From the NCBI GenBank assembly GCA_937893225.1, contig CALBJM010000132.1:1-10383 (forward strand): a stretch of 10,383 nt of DNA, read 5' to 3'. Source of the DNA: an uncultured Erysipelotrichaceae bacterium. Lineage in GTDB: Bacteria; Bacillota_I; Bacilli_A; Erysipelotrichales; Erysipelotrichaceae. Both the position numbers and the translations under genes were made by a program. The notes below the pieces were generated by a model, which worked only from the letters and a program-made list of their open reading frames with translations, ran no database searches and was not told where the DNA came from. Positions 1 to 6,118 of the stretch are shown in pieces. How positions within the stretch are numbered: position 1 is the first letter of the stretch; the number at the start of each line of letters is the position of its first letter.

Positions 1-109
1 GTTCATAATTACCATTTTGTTTTTGAGTTGCTTCATTTATTGATGCAGAATTTGAAGCCGCACAACCAACAATGAAAAAACTTAAACCAATCAAAAATAT
101 TTTTTTCAT
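1..109 (-). CDS. Putative lipoprotein, N-terminal fragment (gene runs off left edge)
   Basis: Only the first 36 codons are in the window. Reading from the ATG at 109-107, the product begins MKKIFLIGLSFFIVGCAAS. This is a type II (lipoprotein) signal peptide: two lysines, a hydrophobic stretch, and a lipobox IVGC with the cysteine at residue 16, where diacylglycerol would be attached after export. After the cysteine comes a Ser/Asn/Ala/Gln-rich linker, usual for surface solute-binding lipoproteins. A GGTGGAAAG ribosome binding site lies just upstream of the ATG. The mature domain is missing, so the function cannot be named. Substrate-binding protein of an ABC transporter is the commonest possibility but is a guess. 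It is divergent from the deacetylase gene. Confidence 0.8.
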   Translation of the reverse strand, partial: MKKIFLIGLSFFIVGCAASNSASINEATQKQNGNYE

Positions 110-473
110 ACTTTCCACCATTTACAGTATCATAGCACCTTTCATTGAAAAATTCTCTATTAATAAAAATAAGATGATCACCGTTTATATATCGCATCAA
201 ATTGAAATGAATCATAGTACTTTCACCTATCCTAGGATGAAAATTAACACGAATACGATTGATTTGACAGACTTTTTATTCTTATACAGATTTGATATAA
301 TATCTCTTAGAGAGAATTATAAACTTTCAATAACAAAACCATCAAACAACTAAATATACATGCCATATTAGATGAATATATATATTTTAAACATTGTCTT
401 TATTTCGCATAGTAACTAATCTTTTGTTTGTAACAATCAAATTGATATATAATAACAAAATTAAGGGAATGAT
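110..473. other. Divergent intergenic spacer with candidate promoters
   Basis: This 364-base, very AT-rich spacer separates the leftward lipoprotein gene from the rightward deacetylase gene. It holds: an extended -10 (TGATATAAT, 293-301) for rightward transcription; a facing leftward TATAAT (321-316) with TTGATG 18 bases upstream (345-340); a small imperfect hairpin joining the two (297-320); a second rightward candidate, TTGTTT (424-429) with TATAAT 18 bases later (448-453); and a leftward TATGAT (134-129) just upstream of the lipoprotein start. An 8-bp palindrome TCCTAGGA lies near 230. A 93-codon reading frame at 72-353 is not credible. I see no riboswitch-like structure or gene here. Confidence 0.5.
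424..453 (+). promoter_or_regulatory. Candidate sigma-70-type promoter for the polysaccharide deacetylase gene
   Basis: TTGTTT at 424-429 and TATAAT at 448-453 are 18 bases apart. Transcription would start near 460, giving a leader of about 14 bases with the AAGGGA ribosome binding site (463-468) almost at its 5' end. That is tight, so the extended -10 at 293-301 (leader about 165 bases) is a real alternative. AT-rich DNA produces such matches by chance. Confidence 0.35.
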
Positions 474-1940
474 ATGAAAAAAAATAGAAAAAGAAAAAAC
501 ACTCTGACAAAAGTTCTTATTGGTATTTTATGTGCGTTGTTTTTATCACTTGTTGGTATTTTCTTGTGTAATAAATGGGTCATACAGTTTTATTACACGG
601 GTACAGATGAAGTTCACGCCCAATACGGAATGCCTTACAATGATCCTGGAATAGAAGCAAAATATACTGGCACCCTATTACGTTTTATCAAAAAACCAGT
701 AGATGTAACAATTGATTCTAGTGCTGTAGATTTGCATAACTTTGGTGAATATACCGTTACCTATTCTGCCAAATATAAAGATGTTTCCGCAACTACAAAG
801 AGAAAAGTAATCGTAGAAGATACGATTGGACCAGATATTCAATTATCAAGTAGTCCAGATGCATATACTGTCTATAATCATACGTATGACGAAGAAGGAT
901 TTAAAGCAATCGATAATTATGATGGTGATGTAACAAGTCAAGTAACCTCTAAAGAATCTAATGGAATGATATATTATAGCGTTACTGATTCGCAAGGAAA
1001 TACGAGTACCGCAAGAAGAAAAATTGTATATGATGATCGAAAAGGTCCTACTTTCAATTTTGAAGATGGTTCCGAAATTGTTGTTTATAATGGCGAAGAA
1101 TTTAAAGATGATTATACTGCTATTGATGATTGTGATGGCGATGTAAGTTCAAAAGTAACTATAGAAGGCAGCGTAGATACATCTACAAATGGAGAATATG
1201 AATTAAAATATTCAGTTTCTGACGCACATGGAAATACGACAAACGTTACACGTAAAGTAAAAGTAGAAGATAAGCCTGTGAATCATGAAACAGCTACAGA
1301 AGATAACAAAACAATCTATTTAACATTTGATGATGGGCCATACAAATACACAGATCAACTCTTAGACATTCTTGATAAATACAATGTTAAAGCAACATTT
1401 TTTGTGACAAATGCCTATCCAGGTTATGCCTATTGTATAGGTGAAGAAGCTAAGCGTGGACATACAGTAGCAGTCCATACAGCTACACATAACTATGCTG
1501 CGGTGTATGCTTCTGCTTCTGCATATTGGAATGACTTCAATCGCATGAACGATATCATTCAACAACAAACAGGATCTAAAACAACAATGTTTCGCTTTCC
1601 AGGTGGTTCTAGCAACACCGTTTCTAAAAACTATTGCAGTGGTGTAGTGAGTCAAATTGCAAGAGATGCAAATTCTATGGGCTATACGTATTATGATTGG
1701 AATGTAAGTAGTGGAGATGCTGGTGAAACAACAAATACAGATGTTGTATATAATAATGTTATCAATGGTATTTCAGCAAATACAAAATATGGACATCCTA
1801 GTGTTGTCTTACAACATGATGTCAAAGACTTTTCTGTCAATGCTGTGGAACGCATCATTCAATGTGGATTAGAAAATGGCTATTCCTTTAAATCTCTACA
1901 GCCTGGTAGTTATACTGCACATCATCAAATTGGAAACTAA
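474..1940 (+). CDS. Membrane-anchored polysaccharide (peptidoglycan-type) deacetylase with three Ig-like repeats
   Basis: This 488-residue protein should remove N-acetyl groups from cell-wall or surface polysaccharide on the outer face of the membrane. A basic N-terminus (MKKNRKRK) precedes one hydrophobic segment (about 11-32), so it is anchored N-in, C-out. Three Ig-like repeats of the DUF5011 kind follow at roughly 45-115, 119-187 and 191-266. Repeats two and three share an AIDxxDGDV strand and a VxDxxGN turn. The C-terminal NodB domain (about 279-475) has the expected carbohydrate esterase family 4 motifs: TFDDGP (D286, D287), HTATH (metal ligands H335 and H339), RFPGG (374-378), DWN (408-410) and the LQHD histidine (H448). 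It therefore looks catalytically complete. AAGGGA sits 5 bases before the ATG. Family members such as PgdA protect peptidoglycan from lysozyme; the substrate here is inferred. Confidence 0.9.
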   Translation: MKKNRKRKNTLTKVLIGILCALFLSLVGIFLCNKWVIQFYYTGTDEVHAQYGMPYNDPGIEAKYTGTLLRFIKKPVDVTIDSSAVDLHNFGEYTVTYSAKYKDVSATTKRKVIVEDTIGPDIQLSSSPDAYTVYNHTYDEEGFKAIDNYDGDVTSQVTSKESNGMIYYSVTDSQGNTSTARRKIVYDDRKGPTFNFEDGSEIVVYNGEEFKDDYTAIDDCDGDVSSKVTIEGSVDTSTNGEYELKYSVSDAHGNTTNVTRKVKVEDKPVNHETATEDNKTIYLTFDDGPYKYTDQLLDILDKYNVKATFFVTNAYPGYAYCIGEEAKRGHTVAVHTATHNYAAVYASASAYWNDFNRMNDIIQQQTGSKTTMFRFPGGSSNTVSKNYCSGVVSQIARDANSMGYTYYDWNVSSGDAGETTNTDVVYNNVINGISANTKYGHPSVVLQHDVKDFSVNAVERIIQCGLENGYSFKSLQPGSYTAHHQIGN

Positions 1941-1964
1941 CGTATGAGCAATCATACGTTTTTT
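1939..1964 (+). terminator. Intrinsic terminator of the deacetylase gene
   Basis: A perfect 9-bp stem (AACGTATGA/TCATACGTT) closes on a GCAA tetraloop (1948-1951), followed by T1961-T1964 beyond the stem's own terminal TT. The first two stem bases are the last two bases of the TAA stop codon, so the hairpin begins inside the stop codon. Confidence 0.85.
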
Positions 1965-2016
1965 CAACCCTATTATTCGATATTCCAATATGATTTTAAA
2001 TCAATTAATAGTTTTA

Positions 2017-2032
2017 TTGAAAATATTTTCAA
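2017..2032. promoter_or_regulatory. Perfect 16-bp palindrome upstream of the peptide-binding protein gene, possible operator
   Basis: TTGAAAATATTTTCAA is perfectly self-complementary and lies about 35 bp upstream of the candidate -35 element of the oppA-like gene. Its inner TGAAAATATTTTCA resembles a CcpA cre site except that the central CG is TA, so CcpA assignment is weak. In AT-rich DNA a palindrome of this length may be chance, but its location between a terminator and a promoter is where an operator would be. Confidence 0.3.
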
Positions 2033-2067
2033 GCACTTTTCTGAAATATATTTGTTGTATTTTCATA

Positions 2068-2095
2068 TTGTAGATTCCTTCTTGCATTATATAAA
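2068..2095 (+). promoter_or_regulatory. Candidate promoter of the peptide-binding lipoprotein gene
   Basis: TTGTAG (2068-2073) and TATAAA (2090-2095) are separated by 16 bases. A start near 2102 would give a leader of about 40 bases containing the GGAGGG ribosome binding site. The gene follows a terminator and therefore needs its own promoter, which supports the call; the hexamers are only moderate matches. Confidence 0.35.
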
Positions 2096-2126
2096 CGTAA
2101 ACCATAAAATTGAAATTACATTTTTT

Positions 2127-2146
2127 GGAGGGAAAAAATGAAATGA
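2127..2146 (+). promoter_or_regulatory. Ribosome binding site with overlapping two-codon ORF that fixes the oppA-like start
   Basis: GGAGGG (2127-2132) is followed by two ATGs. The first (2138-2140) reads ATG AAA TGA, a two-codon ORF whose stop overlaps the second ATG (2143-2145). Only the second opens the long frame and gives a proper lipoprotein signal peptide (MKKVLTSALAVAMLAGC). The spacing from GGAGGG is 5 bases to the first ATG and 10 to the second. Upstream TTG codons in the long frame (for example 2110) lie before the ribosome binding site and are not the start. Confidence 0.7.
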
Positions 2147-3744
2147 AAAAAGTATTAACTAGCGCTTTAGCTGTAGCTATGTTAGCTGGTTGTGGAACGA
2201 GTTCCGCTTCAAATGCTAATCAAGCTACACAAACAAATTCTTCAAAGTCTGTATCCATTGCAAGTGATACAGATATCAACACAATGAATTCTTCTATTGC
2301 AACAGATGAAACATCTTTTAGTGCTCTTGACATGTGTATGGCAGGTCTAACAAAGCTCAATGAAGATGGTACAGTTGCACCAGATCTAGCAGAAAGTTGG
2401 GATGTTAGTGATGATGGATTGACATATACTTTCCATATTCAAAAAGATGCCAAGTGGTCAAATGGAGATGATTTGACCGCAAATGATTTCGTATATGGAT
2501 GGAATCGCTTAATTGATCCAGATACAGCCAGTGATTATGCATTCTTAATTGATAAGAATGCTGATAGCAACACAATCAATGCAAAAGATTGGAAAGCTGT
2601 AGATGATAAGACATTTGAAGTTACTTTAAGTGCTCCATGTGACTATTTGCTTTCTCTTTGTTCCTTTGCCTCTTTATTCCCACTCAATGAAAAATACGTT
2701 GAAGAACAAGGTGATCAATATGCATTGAGCAATGATAATATGATTTATTGTGGACCATATGTCATGTCTAGTTGGACAGTTGGTGATTCTTATACATTTA
2801 CTAAGAATCCGGATTATTGGGATCAAGATGGTACTAAAGATATCGTTGATACAGTAAATTTCCGTCTGATTCAAGGACAATCTGCTATTCTTGACTACGA
2901 AGCTGGTAATTTAGACTATGTTAAATTAAGTAGTGAAGTCATTGATGATTATGCTTCAAGAGATGATATAGTGAATTATTTGTCTGGATTTGCTTGGTAT
3001 ATTTCTATGAATATGCAAAATGAATATTTGTCTAATAAAAATGTTCGTCAAGCAATTGCTTATGCAATCGATACACAAAGTCTCTGTGACTCTGTATTAA
3101 AGGATGGTAGTGCTCCATTAACAGGTATCGTATCTAGCAAAACAGGAATCAATGCTGATGGTAAAGATTACCGTGATATAGCTGGATCGCTTGTATATCC
3201 ATACGATGAAGATAAAGCTAAAGATGCGTATGCTAAGGCATGTAAAGAACTTGGCACAGATTCTATTTCATTAGACTTCTTATATGAAGACTCTGATGTA
3301 ACAAAGAATGTTGCTGCATTTGTTATGAACGCTCTTGAAAAAGCAGGTTTCACACTCAATGCTGTATGCAAGCCTAAGAAGAGCAGAAGTGAAGATATGA
3401 ACAATCATGACTATGATGTTGCTATTACAAGATGGGGTCCTGACTATTCTGATCCTCAGACATATATGGATATCTTCACAAGCACAAATGCTTCTAATAG
3501 CGCACAATACAATAACCCAGACTTTGATGCCGCTGTAAAGAAAGCAGAAACAACTGATGCTGCCGATTCTGAAGCAAGATGGAAAGACTTTGCAACTGCA
3601 GAAAAGATTCTCGTACAAGATGATTGTGCAATTGTTCCACTCTATCAAGCTGGATCCACTGCTTTGCAAAACAAGAAACTCACAGGTATCACTCACCCAC
3701 CTGTAGGTGCAACAAATTATAATCATATGACACTATCTGAATAA
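2143..3744 (+). CDS. Peptide ABC transporter substrate-binding lipoprotein (OppA/SBP_bac_5 family)
   Basis: This 533-residue lipoprotein should capture oligopeptides at the cell surface and deliver them to an Opp/Dpp-type ABC importer. The signal peptide ends in the lipobox LAGC with C17 as the lipidated residue, followed by a Ser/Asn/Gln linker. Family signatures are present in order: PDLAESW (80-86), a GLTYTFHIQKDAKWSNGDDL strand-loop from 92, a GPYVM segment (194-198), KNPDYWD (211-217) and NVRQAIAYAID (290-300). Length is usual for the family (500-560). No permease or ATPase genes are adjacent; the gene is flanked by terminators, so it is a stand-alone unit that must share a transporter encoded elsewhere. 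Peptide substrate is inferred from the family; related proteins also bind nickel, heme or signalling peptides. Start chosen as explained in the ribosome binding site entry. Confidence 0.92.
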   Translation: MKKVLTSALAVAMLAGCGTSSASNANQATQTNSSKSVSIASDTDINTMNSSIATDETSFSALDMCMAGLTKLNEDGTVAPDLAESWDVSDDGLTYTFHIQKDAKWSNGDDLTANDFVYGWNRLIDPDTASDYAFLIDKNADSNTINAKDWKAVDDKTFEVTLSAPCDYLLSLCSFASLFPLNEKYVEEQGDQYALSNDNMIYCGPYVMSSWTVGDSYTFTKNPDYWDQDGTKDIVDTVNFRLIQGQSAILDYEAGNLDYVKLSSEVIDDYASRDDIVNYLSGFAWYISMNMQNEYLSNKNVRQAIAYAIDTQSLCDSVLKDGSAPLTGIVSSKTGINADGKDYRDIAGSLVYPYDEDKAKDAYAKACKELGTDSISLDFLYEDSDVTKNVAAFVMNALEKAGFTLNAVCKPKKSRSEDMNNHDYDVAITRWGPDYSDPQTYMDIFTSTNASNSAQYNNPDFDAAVKKAETTDAADSEARWKDFATAEKILVQDDCAIVPLYQAGSTALQNKKLTGITHPPVGATNYNHMTLSE

Positions 3745-3749
3745 AAAAT

Positions 3750-3797
3750 AAGCTGTATCATTTTTGAACAAATTTGTTCAAGTGATTACAGCTTTTT
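3750..3797. terminator. Long bidirectional terminator between convergent genes
   Basis: An outer stem AAGCTGTATCA (3750-3760) pairs with TGATTACAGCTT (3783-3794), with one bulged T. Nested in it is a perfect 18-bp palindrome, TTGAACAAATTTGTTCAA (3764-3781). The plus side ends in T3793-T3797. On the minus strand the stem is followed by TTATTTTTTAT (3749-3739). It can therefore end both the oppA-like transcript and the leftward transcript of the peroxiredoxin-like gene. The bases from 3798 to 3956 hold no gene; a small TATACGTATA palindrome lies at 3799-3808. Confidence 0.75.
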
Positions 3798-3956
3798 ATA
3801 TACGTATACAATGCGTCAAGAAGGAAAAAATTGCTCAAATCTCACTTCGTCTAAACTTACTATCCAAATACTACAACGACAGTTATATATTTGTAAAACT
3901 ATTTACGTTAAAGCGAAATATAGGTAAGAATTTTAACATTTTCCCATAAATTTATT

Positions 3957-4475
3957 TTATTGAATGTATGATAACATATCAACAATTGTCTTAGCATAAT
4001 GGACAACTAAAACTTTTCTATTTTCATCCACATAGAAAAATGCCGGAAGTTGCTGCGCATTTCCCTCATAGATGCCATGAACAAAACCACAGGCTTTTGC
4101 TTTTATACTCTTGATTTTCAATGCATCCATATCCTTATCAACAAGTTCTTCCATACTATTTGCTGGTTCAATGTCCAAAGAATTATATAAAGTCATATGC
4201 GTATCACAAATCAACGGAAATAGTAATTGTTTTCCTGCAAGATCTTTTTTTACATTTTTACTCTTAGATTGCATAACTACACATACATTCACACCCTTGT
4301 CTTTAAATTCTTGAATTCTCTTAGTTAGCATGTGTACAACATATCTACATACGGTACACCCAATATAACGCAATACAACAAACATCGTTGGCTTATGTTC
4401 TATCAATTTATCAACAGTTGTTTTTCCTTGAAAGCCTTCATGCACAACAAAATCAGGAAATACGTCCCCCAACAC
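3957..4475 (-). CDS. Peroxiredoxin-like / AhpC-TSA thioredoxin-fold protein with a CxxC motif; start uncertain
   Basis: A thioredoxin-fold protein of about 172 residues, probably cytosolic (no signal peptide). It opens with GDVFPDFVVHEGF, the usual first strand of AhpC/TSA proteins. It then has the redox motif C40-T-V-C43 after a VVLRYIG strand, where classic peroxiredoxins have a single peroxidatic cysteine. Near the C-terminus is QLPAFFYVDENRKV then HYAKTIVDM, matching the cis-proline and final strands of the PRX-like families. A peroxide or disulfide reduction role is inferred. The start is odd: the frame begins with GTG (4475-4473) or TTG (4472-4470). The only good ribosome binding site (AAGGAG, 4500-4495) is 19 bases from the GTG, and an in-frame TAA lies 12 bases before the GTG. 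An N-terminal lesion or a sequencing error is possible. It is downstream of pta but behind the pta terminator. Confidence 0.75.
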   Translation of the reverse strand: MLGDVFPDFVVHEGFQGKTTVDKLIEHKPTMFVVLRYIGCTVCRYVVHMLTKRIQEFKDKGVNVCVVMQSKSKNVKKDLAGKQLLFPLICDTHMTLYNSLDIEPANSMEELVDKDMDALKIKSIKAKACGFVHGIYEGNAQQLPAFFYVDENRKVLVVHYAKTIVDMLSYIQ

Positions 4476-4545
4476 GTAATCTACGGATTATTTTCTCCTT
4501 TTTCAATATAAAATTGACTATACAACATTATCTCTTATACGCCAC

Positions 4546-4575
4546 AAAAAAATCAGATGATTTCTCACCTGATTT
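4546..4575 (-). terminator. Intrinsic terminator of the pta gene
   Basis: Read leftward, AAATCAG (4575-4569) pairs with CTGATTT (4556-4550). TGA/TCA pairs (4567-4565 with 4560-4558) extend the stem inside, with one mismatch and a 4-base loop. A run of T follows on the minus strand (4551-4546 on the plus strand is A). It begins 7 bases after the pta stop codon and separates pta from the peroxiredoxin-like gene. Confidence 0.8.
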
Positions 4576-4581
4576 CTTCAT

Positions 4582-5574
4582 TTACTTTGTAATTGCAAGA
4601 GAAGCTGTAATGATAGCCATAGAATAAACTTCAATCGCATTGCAGCCACGAGACAAATCGTTGATTGGTGCATTCAAGCCAAGAAGAATTGGACCATATG
4701 CTTCAAAGTTACCAAGTCTTTGCGCAATCTTATAACCAATATTACCAGCATTAATATCTGGGAAAATAAATGTATTTGCATGTCCAGCAACTGGAGAATT
4801 TGGACACTTTGTTCTAGCAACTCTTGGAGCTACAGCAGCATCAAACTGCAATTCTCCTTCAATAGGAAGATTTGGATAAGCTACCTTTGCCTTTTCAGCA
4901 GCATTTCTCATCTTATCAACATCTTCACCTTTACCACTACCTAATGTAGAATAGCTCAAGAAAGCTACCTTTGGATCAATACCAAATATTTTAGCACACT
5001 CAGCAGTTTCACCAGCAATTTCTACTAGATCATCTTCATTAGGCTTGATATTGATAGCACAATCTCCCATTGCTAATACTTCGTTTTCACCTGTAGCTGA
5101 AGGTCTAACAAGAATAAAACAAGAAGAAACGATCTTATTTCCTGGCTTTGTCTTGATCAACTGTAATGCTGGACGAACCGTATCTGCTGTAGAATATGTA
5201 GCACCTCCAAGCAATGCATCCGCAATACCCATTTTTACAAGCATTGTTCCAAAATAATTTGCACCACTTAAAATCTTACGTGCTTGATCTGGTGTAACAC
5301 CTTTGCTTTTTCTAAGTTCGCAGAAAAGAGCAACCATCTCATCCATACGATCAAAATTTTCAGGATCAATGATTTCTGCACCACGAATGTTATATCCACT
5401 TTCTTCTGCAGCAGCAAGTACCTTTTCTTCATTACCTACTAAAATTGGGGACAAGAAGTTACTCGCAAGAAGTCTAGAAGAAGCTTCAAGAATTCTTGGA
5501 TCTTCACCTTCTGTAAATACGATCTTCTTTGGCTCTTTTCTAAGAGCATCAATCATCTGGCCAAAACCATTCAT
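4582..5574 (-). CDS. pta: Phosphate acetyltransferase (phosphotransacetylase)
   Basis: This 330-residue enzyme interconverts acetyl-CoA plus phosphate with acetyl phosphate plus CoA in the cytosol, the first step of acetate fermentation with substrate-level ATP via acetate kinase. It is the short, single-domain (about 330-residue) bacterial type. Signatures run the whole length: FTEGEDPRILEA (20-31), SGANYFGTMLVKMG from 103, LVRPSATGENEVLAMGDCA from 155, PVAGHANTFIFPD (261-273), GNIGYKIAQRLG (277-288) and GPILLGLNAPINDLSRGC (294-311). S308 and R309 match the catalytic Ser-Arg of the Methanosarcina enzyme. The acidic residue seven positions after that serine is Glu (E315) where Asp is usual. 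The ribosome binding site GGAGG (5591-5587) is 12 bases from the ATG. Acetate kinase is not in this window. The gene has its own candidate promoter and a terminator. Confidence 0.97.
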   Translation of the reverse strand: MNGFGQMIDALRKEPKKIVFTEGEDPRILEASSRLLASNFLSPILVGNEEKVLAAAEESGYNIRGAEIIDPENFDRMDEMVALFCELRKSKGVTPDQARKILSGANYFGTMLVKMGIADALLGGATYSTADTVRPALQLIKTKPGNKIVSSCFILVRPSATGENEVLAMGDCAINIKPNEDDLVEIAGETAECAKIFGIDPKVAFLSYSTLGSGKGEDVDKMRNAAEKAKVAYPNLPIEGELQFDAAVAPRVARTKCPNSPVAGHANTFIFPDINAGNIGYKIAQRLGNFEAYGPILLGLNAPINDLSRGCNAIEVYSMAIITASLAITK

Positions 5575-5620
5575 AAATTTTATATACCTCCACTGAATAG
5601 CGTTTTACTATCGCGTACTT

Positions 5621-5649
5621 ATTTTATACTCTTCTCAACGCTAGTTCAA
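5621..5649 (-). promoter_or_regulatory. Candidate promoter of pta
   Basis: On the minus strand TTGAAC (5649-5644) and TAAAAT (5626-5621) are 17 bases apart. Transcription would start near 5614, giving a leader of about 40 bases. It lies between the flavodoxin stop and pta. I see no good terminator hairpin in this 102-base gap, so some read-through from the flavodoxin operon is possible. Confidence 0.5.
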
Positions 5650-5676
5650 TTTTGTGAAAACGCTGTCAATCAAAGA

Positions 5677-6099
5677 CTATACTAAAGCTGCACCAAGATC
5701 ATTGCATGCCTGTAATGCATCAGCATCAGGTGCATAGTTAGCAATAACACCATCATTGACTAAATTTGCACCATCCTCGCGGGTACGATCGGCCCATGTC
5801 TGCATCCATTCTCCACTACCCCAGCCATAGCTGCCGAATAATCCAACTTTCTTTCCGTTTAATAGTGTTTCTACAGACGAGAACATAGGTTCAAAGGAAC
5901 CTTCATCTAATTGTTCTGCACCCATTGCAGGACAACCAAAAGCAAATGCATCATAATTTGCTACATCTGCAGCAGTAAATGAAGTACAGTCAATGACATC
6001 TGCCTCACCACCAGCATTTCTAACGCCATCTGCTACCGCATCTGCCATCATTTGTGTGTTTCCTGTAGAACTAAAAAATACAACCGCAACTTTACTCAT
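5677..6099 (-). CDS. Flavodoxin (short-chain, clostridial/Megasphaera type)
   Basis: A 140-residue FMN electron carrier in the cytosol; flavodoxins stand in for ferredoxin in many anaerobes when iron is scarce. The FMN phosphate loop is S10-S-T-G-N-T15. The first isoalloxazine loop is GCPAMGAEQL (55-64), and the second is LFGSYGWGSGEW (87-98) with aromatic residues Y91 and W93. The Asp/Ser usually found after the loop glycine (MGDE in Clostridium, MGSE in Megasphaera) is Ala61 here. Start: the reading frame is open for 12 codons further upstream, but AGGAGG (6112-6107) lies 7 bases before the ATG at 6099, which gives the usual flavodoxin N-terminus MSKVAVVFFSS. It begins 19 bases after the DUF3793-like stop, so the two are one operon, predicted to be under the paired operators upstream. 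Confidence 0.95.
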   Translation of the reverse strand: MSKVAVVFFSSTGNTQMMADAVADGVRNAGGEADVIDCTSFTAADVANYDAFAFGCPAMGAEQLDEGSFEPMFSSVETLLNGKKVGLFGSYGWGSGEWMQTWADRTREDGANLVNDGVIANYAPDADALQACNDLGAALV

Positions 6100-6118
6100 A
6101 CGAATTCCTCCTATGTTG

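Noticed and set aside
129..134. TATGAT as the sole -10 of the lipoprotein gene
   Set aside because: No acceptable -35 at 16-18 bases, and the leader would be only about 13 bases. It is kept as a possibility within the spacer entry but not called separately.
72..353. 93-codon plus-strand reading frame in the spacer, overlapping the lipoprotein start
   Set aside because: No ribosome binding site, no recognisable domain, antisense to a convincing signal peptide, and it spans the promoter candidates.
1944..2141. 65-codon frame after the deacetylase
   Set aside because: Its start lies inside the terminator hairpin and the composition is that of untranslated AT-rich DNA.
3280..3726. 148-codon minus-strand frame inside the oppA-like gene
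   Set aside because: Antisense shadow: the plus-strand frame carries all family motifs and the opposite frame is Cys/Ile-rich without domains.
3764..3949. 61-codon frame after the oppA-like gene
   Set aside because: It starts with TTG inside a terminator hairpin, has no ribosome binding site and resembles no protein I know.
3798..3956. Possible small RNA or gene remnant between the convergent genes
   Set aside because: I find no promoter-hairpin combination or protein similarity there; it appears to be plain AT-rich spacer.
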